Assembly (NCBI RefSeq): GCF_027490375.1 | Contig: NZ_JAIXYH010000085.1 | Location: forward strand, 1-38,929 | Origin: Flavobacterium sp. | GTDB taxonomy: Bacteria > Bacteroidota > Bacteroidia > Flavobacteriales > Flavobacteriaceae | DNA length: 38,929 bases | Direction of reading: 5' to 3' | Shown: positions 7,269-16,921 of the stretch, piece by piece | Numbering within the stretch: the first letter of the stretch is position 1 | Layout of the letters: each line of letters starts with the position of its first letter | The notes under the pieces: generated by a model | Told to the model about the DNA's origin: nothing | What the model saw: the letters and a program-made list of their open reading frames with translations, nothing else | The model's database searches: none | Position numbers and translations under genes: made by a program

Positions 7269-8558
7269 ATGAGAAGAAGTGCAATTGTGGCGATTTACCT
7301 CGTTTTCGCTTTTTATAATGATGCTGTCTTTTCACAACAAAACTATAGCAACTTTAATCAGTTCCTAGACTATGTTAAGAAGCAAAGTATAACGATAAGA
7401 TCGGGAGATATCAAGCTGATCCAAGCTAAGAAAGCAAAGCTAGCTGCGTTACTTGGTGTACTTGATCCATCAGGAACTCAAAGTTTATCTTATACAAATA
7501 ATACTAGAATACCTGTTCAAATTATTGGTGGTCAAGCTATTGAAACTGGTGTTCCTTACGTGACAAGCTTCAGTCAGAATGGGGAAATAAAGATTCTGAA
7601 TTTATCGGGCTGGGAGAATTTAAAGCTTGCGAAATTAAATATAAACATTACTGAAAATGACAATAAGCTGACTTTAAAGAATCTGTATGAACAATTAGCG
7701 ACAAACTATTACAACATAGTAAATATTAACGCACAGATTGAAGCAGCAATTGAAAATTTTAAGTCATCCGAAATTTTATGGCAAACTGCGGAATCGAAGT
7801 TTAAACAAGGTTTGGTAAAGCAACAAGATGTTAATGATGCTAAATCCAGCTACTTAAGTTCAAAAGAGAACATAGAGCAGTACCAACTATTACTTGAGCA
7901 GCAGTACCTTAGTTTAAAAATTTTGGCCGATATTCCAGAAGAAGAACTTTTCACTATTACAGAAGTAACTTCGCCAGTTTTAATCTCTTCAAATCCAGAA
8001 GTAAGCCAAAATGATCTAGAAATTCTAAATGCAACTTTAAGAGAACGCAGTGCCTACTCAAATTACAGAAAAAGTATAAAAGAGAATTTACCAACACTAA
8101 ATTTTGTTTTTAACCGAACTAGTCAACAATTCAACCAAGAATCTAACTTTTTTGACAATAATGTCGACTGGATAAGAAGTTCTTACATCGGACTTCGTTT
8201 AGCTATCAATATTCCAAGTGCTGCGACACTTTCTCAAACATATAAAGCAAAATATGATTACGAATTGGCCAAACTTGACACTGAAAAATCTAAAGAAAAG
8301 GCCAAACTTAATAACAAGCAATTGATTATTGAATTTGATCAAGCAACCTCTCAGGCGCAATCAAATTTAGAAATATACAACTTAAGGAGAGACAGTTATT
8401 CTAAAAACTTAAACTTATACACACAGGGTATAATTGGCATCGATCAAACGATTAACAGTTTCAACGCGATGATAAACGCAAATTACAACTTAATATCATC
8501 GAATGTAAATGTGCTTCTTGCATTGGCGAAAATCGAAATAAATAATAAAATTCAATAA
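7269..8558 (+). CDS. TolC-like outer membrane efflux protein
   Basis: 429-aa outer-membrane channel of the OEP/TolC family. It begins with a signal peptide ending about FSQQN and then shows two long helical repeats rich in Asn, Lys, Glu and Ala with coiled-coil character (about 130-220 and 330-425), which form the periplasmic tunnel. Such channels connect a membrane fusion protein and an inner-membrane transporter to the outside. It sits directly before the adaptor gene (two bases) and four bases after the DUF2147 gene, so it is dedicated to this exporter. Confidence 0.92.
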   Translation: MRRSAIVAIYLVFAFYNDAVFSQQNYSNFNQFLDYVKKQSITIRSGDIKLIQAKKAKLAALLGVLDPSGTQSLSYTNNTRIPVQIIGGQAIETGVPYVTSFSQNGEIKILNLSGWENLKLAKLNINITENDNKLTLKNLYEQLATNYYNIVNINAQIEAAIENFKSSEILWQTAESKFKQGLVKQQDVNDAKSSYLSSKENIEQYQLLLEQQYLSLKILADIPEEELFTITEVTSPVLISSNPEVSQNDLEILNATLRERSAYSNYRKSIKENLPTLNFVFNRTSQQFNQESNFFDNNVDWIRSSYIGLRLAINIPSAATLSQTYKAKYDYELAKLDTEKSKEKAKLNNKQLIIEFDQATSQAQSNLEIYNLRRDSYSKNLNLYTQGIIGIDQTINSFNAMINANYNLISSNVNVLLALAKIEINNKIQ

Positions 8559-8560
8559 CA

Positions 8561-9706
8561 ATGAAGGTAGTCAACGTATTCTCAATTCTGCTTTTTTCGC
8601 TGGGCATACTGTCCTGTGGAAAGAAAACTGCCGAAACTAAACCAATTCGAAAAAATATAACTGAGACTGTCTTTGCGTCTGGAATACTTGAGGCAAACAA
8701 CACTTATAATTTAACTGCGCAAACCGATGGATATTTGGTCAAAATAAGTTTTGAAGAAGGTGATCTGGTTACTGAGGGAGAAATAATCGCGACTATTGAT
8801 AATAAAGAAAATCGATTTAATACCCAAAGTGCAGAACAACTTTCCCGGATAGCAGATAGTAATATGAAACCAAATGCGCCTGCTTTACAACAAGCTCTAT
8901 CAGCAATAGAATTGAACAAGCTAAAACTCCAGCAAGATGAACTTCAATTTGAGCGTTACGAAAAATTGTTAAAGGAGAACAGTGTTTCTAGACTCGACTT
9001 TGAAACAGTTAGATTACAGCTTGAATCTTCCAAGTCGAATTATAAATCAGCTGTAGAGAATTACAAAATATTATTGCAACAAGCTAAACAAAGTGCTATT
9101 TCGAATAAAGCCCTGAAAGAAATAAACGAACTGGCACTTACAAATAATAACATTAAAGCAGTAGTCCGTGGAAAAGTCTATCGAAAATACAAAGAAGTAG
9201 GAGATTATGTTAAACGAGGAGATGTAATCGCTCAGATAGGAGAAGCAAATAACATCTTAGCTAAGGTAAATGTCGACGAAAGTAATATAGGCAAACTCAA
9301 GCTTGGTCAGGTTGCTATTGTAAAACTTAATTCGGATCAAAACATAACCTATCAGGGTAAACTCATAGAAATTTATCCAGCATTCGACGAGACAACACAA
9401 TCATTTATTTGCAAAATATCACTCGACCATTTACCAGCATCCGTAATTGTGAACACACAACTGCAAGCAAATATTATTGTTTCCGAAACTAAAAACGCGC
9501 TAGTAATACCTCGCAATTACTTAGATTTTGGCGGATATGTTCAGGAAAAAGGGAAAAAAGATAAAACTAAAGTTACAACTAAGTTTATCAGTACCGATTG
9601 GGTTCATATAATCAGCGGAATAGATGCCAATACAACACTTGTAACAGAAAATGTCGCGGAAAACAACTTAAAAACCTCAGAAGTCGGAGGCCAAATCAAT
9701 CGGTAA
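8561..9706 (+). CDS. Periplasmic adaptor lipoprotein (HlyD/MacA-like)
   Basis: 381-aa membrane fusion protein. The N-terminus has a lipobox LGILSC (Cys 19), so it is probably anchored in the inner membrane by lipid. The first half-lipoyl segment is GYLVKISFEEGDLVTEGEII, followed by a long helical hairpin (about 110-205), then the second lipoyl half (GKVYRKYKEVGDYVKRGDVI) and a beta-barrel domain. It links the inner-membrane permease to the TolC-like channel. One base separates it from the permease gene. Confidence 0.92.
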   Translation: MKVVNVFSILLFSLGILSCGKKTAETKPIRKNITETVFASGILEANNTYNLTAQTDGYLVKISFEEGDLVTEGEIIATIDNKENRFNTQSAEQLSRIADSNMKPNAPALQQALSAIELNKLKLQQDELQFERYEKLLKENSVSRLDFETVRLQLESSKSNYKSAVENYKILLQQAKQSAISNKALKEINELALTNNNIKAVVRGKVYRKYKEVGDYVKRGDVIAQIGEANNILAKVNVDESNIGKLKLGQVAIVKLNSDQNITYQGKLIEIYPAFDETTQSFICKISLDHLPASVIVNTQLQANIIVSETKNALVIPRNYLDFGGYVQEKGKKDKTKVTTKFISTDWVHIISGIDANTTLVTENVAENNLKTSEVGGQINR

Positions 9707-9707
9707 A

Positions 9708-10943
9708 ATGAAAAAGAGCGTAAATATTGAAATAGCACTAACACATGTGTTAACGCGCAAAAAACAAACGATGGTTGCTGCTTTAGGAGTTGCTATTGGC
9801 GTAGGAATATACTTATTTATGAATTCCTTATCGTCAGGATTTACGAGATTTTCTCGCGATGAAATTTTTAAGAACAATGCACATATAAAAATCTATCAAA
9901 ACGATGAAATCAGCAAACCGATCATTAGTCGCTTTTCGAACGGCAGTACAGCTGTTATTGTAAATCCGCAAATCACAACACTTTCAAAAAAGATTATAAA
10001 CCCAGAAAAGCTTTTAACATTGGTGAAATCGCAGCCTTTTGTTACTACAGCAATTTCCCAAGTGAGTTTTGACGCTTTCTATTATCGTGGCAAAGCACAA
10101 CTCAGAGGTACGGGTAGCGGTGTGAATATCGGTGATTACAACACCATGTTCAATCTGGAAAAATATATAGTTGCAGGGTCAACGGGTGCCCTATCAAATA
10201 ATAGAAATGGAATTATCATAGGAAGTGGCATAGCAGAGAAATTAAGCTTAGGTTTAAACGACAACATAACTGTATCCTCTTCATTCAACATAGTTAAAGT
10301 ATTGAAAATAGTAGGAATTTTTAAAACGGGTAACAGCTTAAATGATCAACAAAAATGTTATGTTAATTTGTCCACTGCACAGCAATTCGTAAAAGAAGGG
10401 CCAGCTTTTGTAAGCACTATATTTGCAAATACTCCGGACCCTGAAAAATCGGAGATATATGCTAAAGAAATTCAAAAACTAACTTCTTATACTGTTGAGG
10501 ATTGGAAGACGACAAATGCTGACGTACTTAGTGGCGACAAGACTAGAAGTGCAATGATGCGAGCAATATCTATGTCGATACTTCTTGTAGCTGCTTTTGG
10601 CATCTATAATATCCTAAGCTCGACAATTTCTCAAAAGATAAACGATATTGCAATTTTAAAAGCTACAGGGTTTTCTGGAAAAGATATAATACAGATTTTT
10701 GTATTAGAGGCACTTATCATGGGCTGTATTGGAACTGTGATGGGTTTACTTTTAGGTGGAATTTTGATAGAAATAATGTCAAACATATACATGGGCGGAC
10801 CCGTGGGGTATTTCCCGATAACCTTTGAGTTAGACCTTTTTTCAAATAGCTTGATCTTAGGGGTGTTCTTAACATTTTGTGCAGGTTTTTTTCCAGCACT
10901 CAAAGCTTCAAAAGTAGATCCGGTTGCAATTTTAAGAAAATAA
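9708..10943 (+). CDS. ABC transporter permease, FtsX/MacB family
   Basis: 411-aa permease with four predicted membrane helices: one at about 22-42 and three in the C-terminal part (about 280-300, 325-350 and 380-400). Between the first and second lies a large periplasmic domain of the MacB_PCD type. It lacks a fused ATPase domain, unlike E. coli MacB, and the ATPase is encoded next. Such mechanotransmission-type ABC transporters push substrates from the periplasm through TolC, or extract lipoproteins (LolCE). The presence of TolC and adaptor genes favours efflux of a periplasmic substrate over Lol function. The substrate cannot be read from the sequence. Confidence 0.9.
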   Translation: MKKSVNIEIALTHVLTRKKQTMVAALGVAIGVGIYLFMNSLSSGFTRFSRDEIFKNNAHIKIYQNDEISKPIISRFSNGSTAVIVNPQITTLSKKIINPEKLLTLVKSQPFVTTAISQVSFDAFYYRGKAQLRGTGSGVNIGDYNTMFNLEKYIVAGSTGALSNNRNGIIIGSGIAEKLSLGLNDNITVSSSFNIVKVLKIVGIFKTGNSLNDQQKCYVNLSTAQQFVKEGPAFVSTIFANTPDPEKSEIYAKEIQKLTSYTVEDWKTTNADVLSGDKTRSAMMRAISMSILLVAAFGIYNILSSTISQKINDIAILKATGFSGKDIIQIFVLEALIMGCIGTVMGLLLGGILIEIMSNIYMGGPVGYFPITFELDLFSNSLILGVFLTFCAGFFPALKASKVDPVAILRK

Positions 10944-10946
10944 AAA

Positions 10947-11627
10947 ATGAAACAGAGTGTTGTACTTCAAGCAGAAAATATAAATAAATTCTTCACTGAT
11001 CCTGTGAAATTCCAGGCTTTGAAGGATGTAAGTTTTAAAGCCTTTGAGGGAGAATTTTTAACGCTTGTTGGGAAAAGTGGTTCGGGAAAATCAACTTTGC
11101 TATATTGCTTAAGTACGATGGATACTAATTTTGAAGGCCATCTTTACATCAAAGAAGAACTCGTTACGGGCAAAACTATTAATGAATTAGCTGCAATACG
11201 AAATCAACACATTGGTTTTGTATTTCAGTTTCACTACTTACTGCCAGAATTCAGTTGTTTAAAGAATGTAATGTTACCGGCTCAAAAACTCGGTAATTTA
11301 AGTTTGCAAGAAATTGAACATGTCGCCTACACAAAACTAAAGTTACTCGGTATAGAAGAGCAAGCTTTAAAACCTGCCTCGAAGCTAAGTGGTGGCCAGC
11401 AACAACGAGTTGCTATCGCTCGAGCTTTGATAAACAATCCAGCGATTATTATGGGAGATGAACCGACTGGAAACCTAGATACAAAAAATACAGGAATTGT
11501 GTTTGACATTTTTAAGGAGCTTTCTTCTGAGTATGGGCAAACCATTATTGCAGTCACCCACGACCAAGATTTTGCTAATGCTTCAGACAGAATTATAGAA
11601 TTAACCGATGGAAAAATAATTGCCTAA
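10947..11627 (+). CDS. ABC transporter ATPase, MacB/LolD type
   Basis: 226-aa nucleotide-binding subunit. Walker A GKSGSGKS is at 43-50 within the expected window, the signature LSGGQ at 147-151, and Walker B ends in IIMGDE with the catalytic glutamate at 172, followed by PTGNLD. Length and motifs fit the LolD/MacB/FtsE class. It pairs with the upstream permease, three bases away. A 32-base gap to the kinase gene is the largest in the operon and could hold a weak internal signal. Confidence 0.95.
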   Translation: MKQSVVLQAENINKFFTDPVKFQALKDVSFKAFEGEFLTLVGKSGSGKSTLLYCLSTMDTNFEGHLYIKEELVTGKTINELAAIRNQHIGFVFQFHYLLPEFSCLKNVMLPAQKLGNLSLQEIEHVAYTKLKLLGIEEQALKPASKLSGGQQQRVAIARALINNPAIIMGDEPTGNLDTKNTGIVFDIFKELSSEYGQTIIAVTHDQDFANASDRIIELTDGKIIA

Positions 11628-11659
11628 AAAGTAGCTACTTTTATAACTGACTTTTTTCA

Positions 11660-12631
11660 ATGAAAACAATTTATAAGATAGCACTAATAACTTCTCCTGC
11701 TTTAGCCCTATCTGGCGTGAGCCCACTATACATCTTCGACAAGTTAAACTTATCGCAGTCATGTGTCTTGTGGCTGGGGCTTACTGCAAATGTTTTTATT
11801 TTTTGGTGCATCAACATTTTTCTTTTAAAGAAAATTCCTCATAATGAAGTAAAGCGAAACATAGTGAGTTTTTTTTTAATTTTCTTAACTCATATTCCAA
11901 AAGTATTTTTTGAACCAGAGCTGCCTTTTAGTAATGTTGTTCACCAATATTTCGTATATCCCATTCTCACAACAATTACGCTTAATACAATAATCTTAAT
12001 TCTGTTAAAAACTCAAATTGCCGAGCATAAAAATCGAGAAATCGAAAGGCAATACGAACAGCTAGAAATCATTAACCTAGAATCTCAAAAGCAGCTACTG
12101 CTGCAACAGCTACAACCTCATTTTCTTTTCAATTCATTAAGTATTTTAAAATCCTTAATTTCCGAAAATTCTTCTTTAGCTGAAAATTACGTTATGAAAC
12201 TTTCTGACTTTCTGCGATACACTGCCAATATTGGAGATAATGCAATCGTTTCCGTTGCTGACGAGTTAAAGTTTACTGAAGATTACGTTGCTTTATTAAG
12301 AGGACGATTTGATTCTGCTATTGCCTATGAAAATCAAATTGATACGAACATGTTGAGAAAAAAAATACCTATCTTGGGTCTCCAAACCTTGGTTGAAAAT
12401 GCCGTTAAACACAATAAATTTACAGAGGAAGAACCTTTAAACATCAAGATAGTAAGTAGTGGTAATCAAATTATTGTTTCAAATAACATCAATGAAATCA
12501 TTACCATAGAAAAGTCGGGGCATGGATTGATAAATCTGAATAAAAGATTGCTGCATATGAATAATTCCAATATAGAAATATATCGCACTAAAGACACCTT
12601 TTGCGCTATTCTAACACTACATGACCTATGA
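11660..12631 (+). CDS. LytS-type sensor histidine kinase
   Basis: 323 aa. Four predicted membrane helices fill the first about 125 residues, with no large extracellular domain. A short coiled coil follows, then the His_kinase domain with LQPHFLFNSL (the phosphorylated histidine is about 154). The N box is LVENAVKHNK and the G box GHGLINLNKRL, so the ATP-binding part looks complete. Such kinases pair with LytTR regulators. The stop overlaps the regulator's ATG by four bases. Its position in the exporter operon suggests it senses a signal linked to the exporter, perhaps in or near the membrane, as with peptide-sensing modules. Confidence 0.92.
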   Translation: MKTIYKIALITSPALALSGVSPLYIFDKLNLSQSCVLWLGLTANVFIFWCINIFLLKKIPHNEVKRNIVSFFLIFLTHIPKVFFEPELPFSNVVHQYFVYPILTTITLNTIILILLKTQIAEHKNREIERQYEQLEIINLESQKQLLLQQLQPHFLFNSLSILKSLISENSSLAENYVMKLSDFLRYTANIGDNAIVSVADELKFTEDYVALLRGRFDSAIAYENQIDTNMLRKKIPILGLQTLVENAVKHNKFTEEEPLNIKIVSSGNQIIVSNNINEIITIEKSGHGLINLNKRLLHMNNSNIEIYRTKDTFCAILTLHDL

Positions 12632-13386
12632 GAATTATTATCATTGAAGACGAAAAACACACCGCAAACAATCTAGCAAAAACTCTAACCAACCTCAGAC
12701 CCGAAATTGAAATTGTTGCTATCATTAACTCTGTCGATAACGGCAACAAGTACTTTTCTTCCTATATAAAAGTGGATTTGATTTTTTCTGACATCCAGCT
12801 CGGAGACGGCTTAGCCTTTGATATTCTTGACAAAGTCAACGACAATACACCGGTAATCTTCTGTACAGCTTATAACGAGTACGCTTTGCAAGCATTTAAA
12901 AATTTTGGTATTGAATATTTGCTAAAACCATTCAGTAATGAAACTGTTAACGCCGCGCTCACGAAATTTGAAGCTTTAAAAAGTCGCTTTGACAGTAAAA
13001 ACGATGATATTCGAAATTTTATATCCGAATTTAGTGCCTTACAAACAAAGCGTTTTTCGTCAATTCTTATAACCAAAGCTGATAAAATAATTCCAATTCC
13101 CATTAAAGATGTGCTTGCCTTTTACATAGAAAACGGACTAGTGTTTGCCGTAACTAATTCCGATAAGAAAGTAGCCGTTAATTATCAGTTGGAAAAGCTT
13201 GAACAACTAACCTCGCCCAATTTTTACCGCGTGAATAGGCAATTTTTGGTAAATAGAAAAGCTATTAAAGACGCTTCAATATATTTTAATAGAAAACTAC
13301 TGGTGAATTTAGTTTTTCCCTTTGAATGTAAAATTGTAGTGAGCAAGGAAAAAGTAACCGACTTTTTAAATTGGTTGGCAAACTAA
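12628..13386 (+). CDS. LytTR-family response regulator
   Basis: 252-aa two-domain regulator. The receiver domain (1-120) has the acidic pair E7/D8, the phospho-acceptor D55 in FSDIQLGDG, and K100 in LLKPF. The LytTR DNA-binding domain (about 145-250) shows the usual NFYRVNRQFLVNRKAI segment. It overlaps the kinase gene by four bases (ATGA). It would bind direct repeats in promoter DNA; the obvious target is the promoter of its own operon, but I could not define a binding site. Confidence 0.95.
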   Translation: MRIIIIEDEKHTANNLAKTLTNLRPEIEIVAIINSVDNGNKYFSSYIKVDLIFSDIQLGDGLAFDILDKVNDNTPVIFCTAYNEYALQAFKNFGIEYLLKPFSNETVNAALTKFEALKSRFDSKNDDIRNFISEFSALQTKRFSSILITKADKIIPIPIKDVLAFYIENGLVFAVTNSDKKVAVNYQLEKLEQLTSPNFYRVNRQFLVNRKAIKDASIYFNRKLLVNLVFPFECKIVVSKEKVTDFLNWLAN

Positions 13387-13593
13387 GGCAGCTCACAACA
13401 GAGTTGTTTAAAACTTACCCTCTTAAAAGTACTTTTTAAATTGCTGCGTAAACAATCGTATTTCCTATCTCCTGGATTATAACTTTAAATACGATTCGGC
13501 GAAATAGTCAAACATCTGCCGCCTGCTTCTGTGAAAGTAAAAGTACTGGTTACCTTACACCTATTTTGAGAATATTGTTGGTGCGGCGCTTAA

Positions 13594-14241
13594 TTATTCC
13601 TTTTTTAATGTCCGATACTCTACGGATCCTGACCTTTTTATGGCGTCTCTCTGTTCTTTCTTCACTTCTTCAGTAAAAGATATAATTTTTATTGGAAAAG
13701 AAAATTTTAAAGGTGCAAGCAAGGCCACTTTTGTATTCAAAACATGGTCGAATGCCTTCCAATAATCTCTTTCAGCCTTAGAAAAAAGTAGCGTTGTTTT
13801 AGAATAAAATTTGCGCTTGTTTCGCGCTTTAAAGTGAGAATTTACGACAATAATCAACGTATCAATACCAGCGATTCCTTCTTTAATTTGATATGTTCGC
13901 TCGATAATATTCTTTGAGTAAATCTCTTTTAGTAGCGCGAAATCGGTCTGATGTTCATAAACGCTCTTAACAACACTACTCTCCTGTATTTCAGCATCGA
14001 GATTCTTCTTAAGATGATAATGTTTGCCTGCGGAAAAGTCGTAAATTTCTAGTGGGACTTTATCACCATATGATATAGCAAAAACATCCCTGTTGTTCGT
14101 GTTTGTGTACATCTTGAGATTATAATCCTGTTTATCATCTTTGAAGTTTACTAACGATATTTCATCGAACCGACAGTTAACTTCCGATTGTGCAAAAATT
14201 GTCTCACTAATAAAACAACAAATAAAAAACAACTTTTTCAT
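13594..14241 (-). CDS. Secreted protein of unknown function
   Basis: 215 aa. A signal peptide (KKLFFICCFISETIFAQ) is followed by a strand-rich N-terminal half and a basic C-terminal part. No lipobox, no T9SS domain and no motif that I recognise. The C-terminus is rich in Lys, Arg and Glu. It is on the strand opposite to the exporter operon and ends about 200 bases after the regulator, so it is convergent with it. A link to the exporter is possible but unsupported. Confidence 0.75.
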   Translation of the reverse strand: MKKLFFICCFISETIFAQSEVNCRFDEISLVNFKDDKQDYNLKMYTNTNNRDVFAISYGDKVPLEIYDFSAGKHYHLKKNLDAEIQESSVVKSVYEHQTDFALLKEIYSKNIIERTYQIKEGIAGIDTLIIVVNSHFKARNKRKFYSKTTLLFSKAERDYWKAFDHVLNTKVALLAPLKFSFPIKIISFTEEVKKEQRDAIKRSGSVEYRTLKKE

Positions 14242-14457
14242 AATCCGAAAATATGAAAATTCTAAGCTAGTTAGTAATAAGCAACATAAGAATTTTTCTT
14301 TTAGACAATTTAGCAGGTTAAAGATGTGAAAAAAGTTGCTTCACCAGTATTAGTGAAGAATAAAATACGCTTTGTGGCTTTTAAATCAAGTAAACAGAAT
14401 TCTCTTAGATTTGGTTTTATGGCGCGATATACCCAATCTTTTACCTATAAATTAGGT

Positions 14458-14465
14458 TAATTTTG
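14458..14465 (+). promoter_or_regulatory. Putative promoter of the alcohol dehydrogenase gene
   Basis: TAATTTTG is a full match to TAnnTTTG. Transcription would start near 14472, about 50 bases before the ATG at 14524. No TTTG was found at the expected -33 spacing. Confidence 0.4.
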
Positions 14466-14523
14466 TGCTTTTCTTATTATTGTCATCGATCCAAAACTTC
14501 TAATTTCACTAAAAATTTACACC

Positions 14524-15687
14524 ATGACTAACTTCGAATACTTCAATCCAACCAACTATGTTTTTGGAAAAGGACAAATTGAAAAATTAAGCAGCTTACT
14601 GCCTGAAAATAAAAAGATTTTACTCGCTTATGGCGGCGGCAGTATCTTTAAAAATGGAATTTACGAGCAAGTAAAAAAGCAATTAGCTGGAAAAACCGTC
14701 ATTGAATTCGGCGGAATTGAGCCCAACCCCAGATTCGAGACTTTGATGAAAGCAGTTGCTATTATTCGCGAAAATGAAATCGGTTTTGTTTTGGCTGTTG
14801 GTGGCGGGAGCGTTATCGACGGCGTGAAATTTATCTCCGGAGCAGTTAATTTTGAAGGCGATCCTATTGAAATTCTGCGAAAGCGCATTCTCTTTACCGA
14901 CAGTTCAAAAACTATTCCTTTCGGAACCATTCTAACTATACCGGCAACCGGAAGCGAAATGAATTCCGGGGCAGTTGTCACCATCGAAGCCACTCAAGAA
15001 AAGCTTACTCTCGGCGGAAAGGCGTTGTTTCCTCAATTTTCGATTTGCGATCCGACTGTAATTCAGAGCTTGCCAAAACGACAGTTGCAAAATGGCGTTG
15101 TCGATGCTTTTACGCACGTTATGGAACAATACCTCACCTACTCGCACGATGCGTTGCTTCAGGACCGAATTGCCGAGAGTATCTTACAAACGCTTGTGGA
15201 AATTGGACCCGAAGTTGTTGAAAATCCGTCGGATTACAAATTGGCATCGAACTTCATGTGGTGTGCGACGATGGCGTTAAATGGCCTGATTCAAAAAGGC
15301 GTGCCGACCGATTGGGCTACGCACATGATTGGCCATGAACTTACGGCTCTGTACGAAATCGATCATGCACGAACGCTGGCGATTATCGCTCCAAACTTAT
15401 ACAAAGCTGTTTTTGAAACGAAAAAAGACAAATTAGCGCAGTACGGGAAACGCGTTTGGAACCTAAGCGGAACCAACGAAGAAATAGCGCTGGCTGCCAT
15501 CGAAAAAACAAGTGCATTTCTAAAACTGATGGGAATGCCGCTAAAACTTTCGGAAGCGACAGAAAATTATGAAAACACTGCCGAAATTGTGGTTGAACGT
15601 TTTGAAAATCGCGGCTGGAAAGCACTAGGCGAACGACAACAAATAACAATCGCTAAAGTGAAGGAAATTGTTGAAATGAGTTATTGA
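14524..15687 (+). CDS. yqhD: Iron/zinc-type alcohol dehydrogenase, YqhD family
   Basis: 387-aa NADPH-dependent aldehyde reductase, the usual length for E. coli YqhD. The nucleotide motif is GGGS at 38-40 and again GGGSVID at 93-99. Metal ligands fall exactly at the positions known for YqhD: D194 and H198 in VDAFTH, H267 in ATHMIGH, and H281 in DHARTL. Enzymes of this family reduce short-chain and lipid-peroxidation aldehydes and help against oxidative damage. It is a single-gene unit, and its base composition looks more like the housekeeping genes than like the AT-rich blocks on both sides. The name yqhD reflects the family, not proof of orthology. Confidence 0.9.
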   Translation: MTNFEYFNPTNYVFGKGQIEKLSSLLPENKKILLAYGGGSIFKNGIYEQVKKQLAGKTVIEFGGIEPNPRFETLMKAVAIIRENEIGFVLAVGGGSVIDGVKFISGAVNFEGDPIEILRKRILFTDSSKTIPFGTILTIPATGSEMNSGAVVTIEATQEKLTLGGKALFPQFSICDPTVIQSLPKRQLQNGVVDAFTHVMEQYLTYSHDALLQDRIAESILQTLVEIGPEVVENPSDYKLASNFMWCATMALNGLIQKGVPTDWATHMIGHELTALYEIDHARTLAIIAPNLYKAVFETKKDKLAQYGKRVWNLSGTNEEIALAAIEKTSAFLKLMGMPLKLSEATENYENTAEIVVERFENRGWKALGERQQITIAKVKEIVEMSY

Positions 15688-16195
15688 TTTCTATCTTTAA
15701 TTTGATTACTTTAAAAAACCTAATAATCTTCTGAAACTGTGAATCCGAAATAAGTGTCTTTTTTAGATCGCTTTATTTGACGTTTTTGGCAAGCATTAGA
15801 AGAGTTTTCACTCGCTAATTCTTCAATCTACCTATTTATGTTGGTTCGACTTAAAGATCCCAATTAGATTGCTTGAAGTGAGAGTTTAAAGTGGTAGAAG
15901 ATTAATTTTCACGTACTTTTTTTGAAGACAACCAGTTAAAGAGTCGCTTCATACTTTGTATTTTTTAGATACCGCAGTTTCTTTTTTAAGGTAACGACTG
16001 TTCTATGTTTAAGACCCATGATACAATGTATAAAAATGCTATCCGACTATAGCTGCTCTAAAAAATTCGCAGCCTTAGTTTGAAACATTTCTATGTATTG
16101 TTACACCTCAAAAACTTACGTTTTTAATTATTTTATAGCGCTATTAATCAGTTGTTTAAACTCTTAAAAGCATCGGATTCTATATTGAACTCACG
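15688..16195. other. Gene-free stretch, 508 bp
   Basis: AT-rich spacer between two convergent genes. I found no reading frame longer than about 15 codons with sense, no clear terminator hairpin and no RNA gene. Short inverted fragments around 15800-15900 are too weak to call. Confidence 0.5.
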
Positions 16196-16921
16196 TTAAA
16201 TAGATAGCTTCAAAAAAACAGACTTCTTATATGTTTCACTTATTGGTATGCGTTTTTGCCCAATAACAATTCTATTCTTTTGAACTGAGGTGATGTGACA
16301 TAGATTTACGATGAAAGAATTATGAACTCTAATAAAATCACTTTCAGGCAATTTTACCAGTATTGCAGAAAAACTACTTAATGTCATTATACTTTTACCG
16401 TTGGTAAGAAAAATCTTTAGGTAGTCTCGAAAGCCTTCTATATACAGAATATCAGAAAGAGTAACTTTTAGATTTTCATATTCTGATTTAACAAAGATGA
16501 AAGAGTTATTAAGAGTTGGCTCTATTTTTGTCAAATCAATGTAATTAGAATTAACTTTTTTTTGATTCTGAGCGAAGTATCTATTAACAGATTTTAAAAA
16601 GCGGGGATAAGAAATTGGTTTCAACAAGTAGTCGAGTGCTTCAAGTTCGAAGCCAGCTACCGCGTAATCAGAATGGGCTGTTGTAAATATTACCGCTGGT
16701 TTATTTGGTAAACTTGCTATTAGATCAATACCTGTTAAATTAGGCATGTTTATATCTGAAATAATTAAATCAACTGGATTGCTTGTAATGTACTGAAGTG
16801 CTAGCATGGGATCTAAAAACAAGCCTACAAGCTCAATTGAGTCTATTGTTTTGCAATAATTTTCAATAACTGAAAGTGCTAAAGGCTCGTCGTCAATAAT
16901 TAAAACTCGTGCTTTTGTCAT
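16196..16921 (-). CDS. LytTR-family response regulator
   Basis: 241 aa. The receiver domain has DD at 10-11, phospho-acceptor D56 in IISDINMPN, and K101 in LLKPI. The LytTR domain spans about 135-240, with SDFIRVHNSFIVNLCHI in the position where the family carries an HRSFIVN-like motif. Its start overlaps the kinase gene by four bases. It is the partner of the downstream-labelled kinase and probably controls genes in the surface block to its right, though no binding site was identified. Confidence 0.94.
   Translation of the reverse strand: MTKARVLIIDDEPLALSVIENYCKTIDSIELVGLFLDPMLALQYITSNPVDLIISDINMPNLTGIDLIASLPNKPAVIFTTAHSDYAVAGFELEALDYLLKPISYPRFLKSVNRYFAQNQKKVNSNYIDLTKIEPTLNNSFIFVKSEYENLKVTLSDILYIEGFRDYLKIFLTNGKSIMTLSSFSAILVKLPESDFIRVHNSFIVNLCHITSVQKNRIVIGQKRIPISETYKKSVFLKLSI

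Noticed and set aside
13387..13593. A small peptide gene after the response regulator as exporter substrate
   Set aside because: I looked for a short frame with a leader and a Gly-Gly site but found only short, unconvincing frames.
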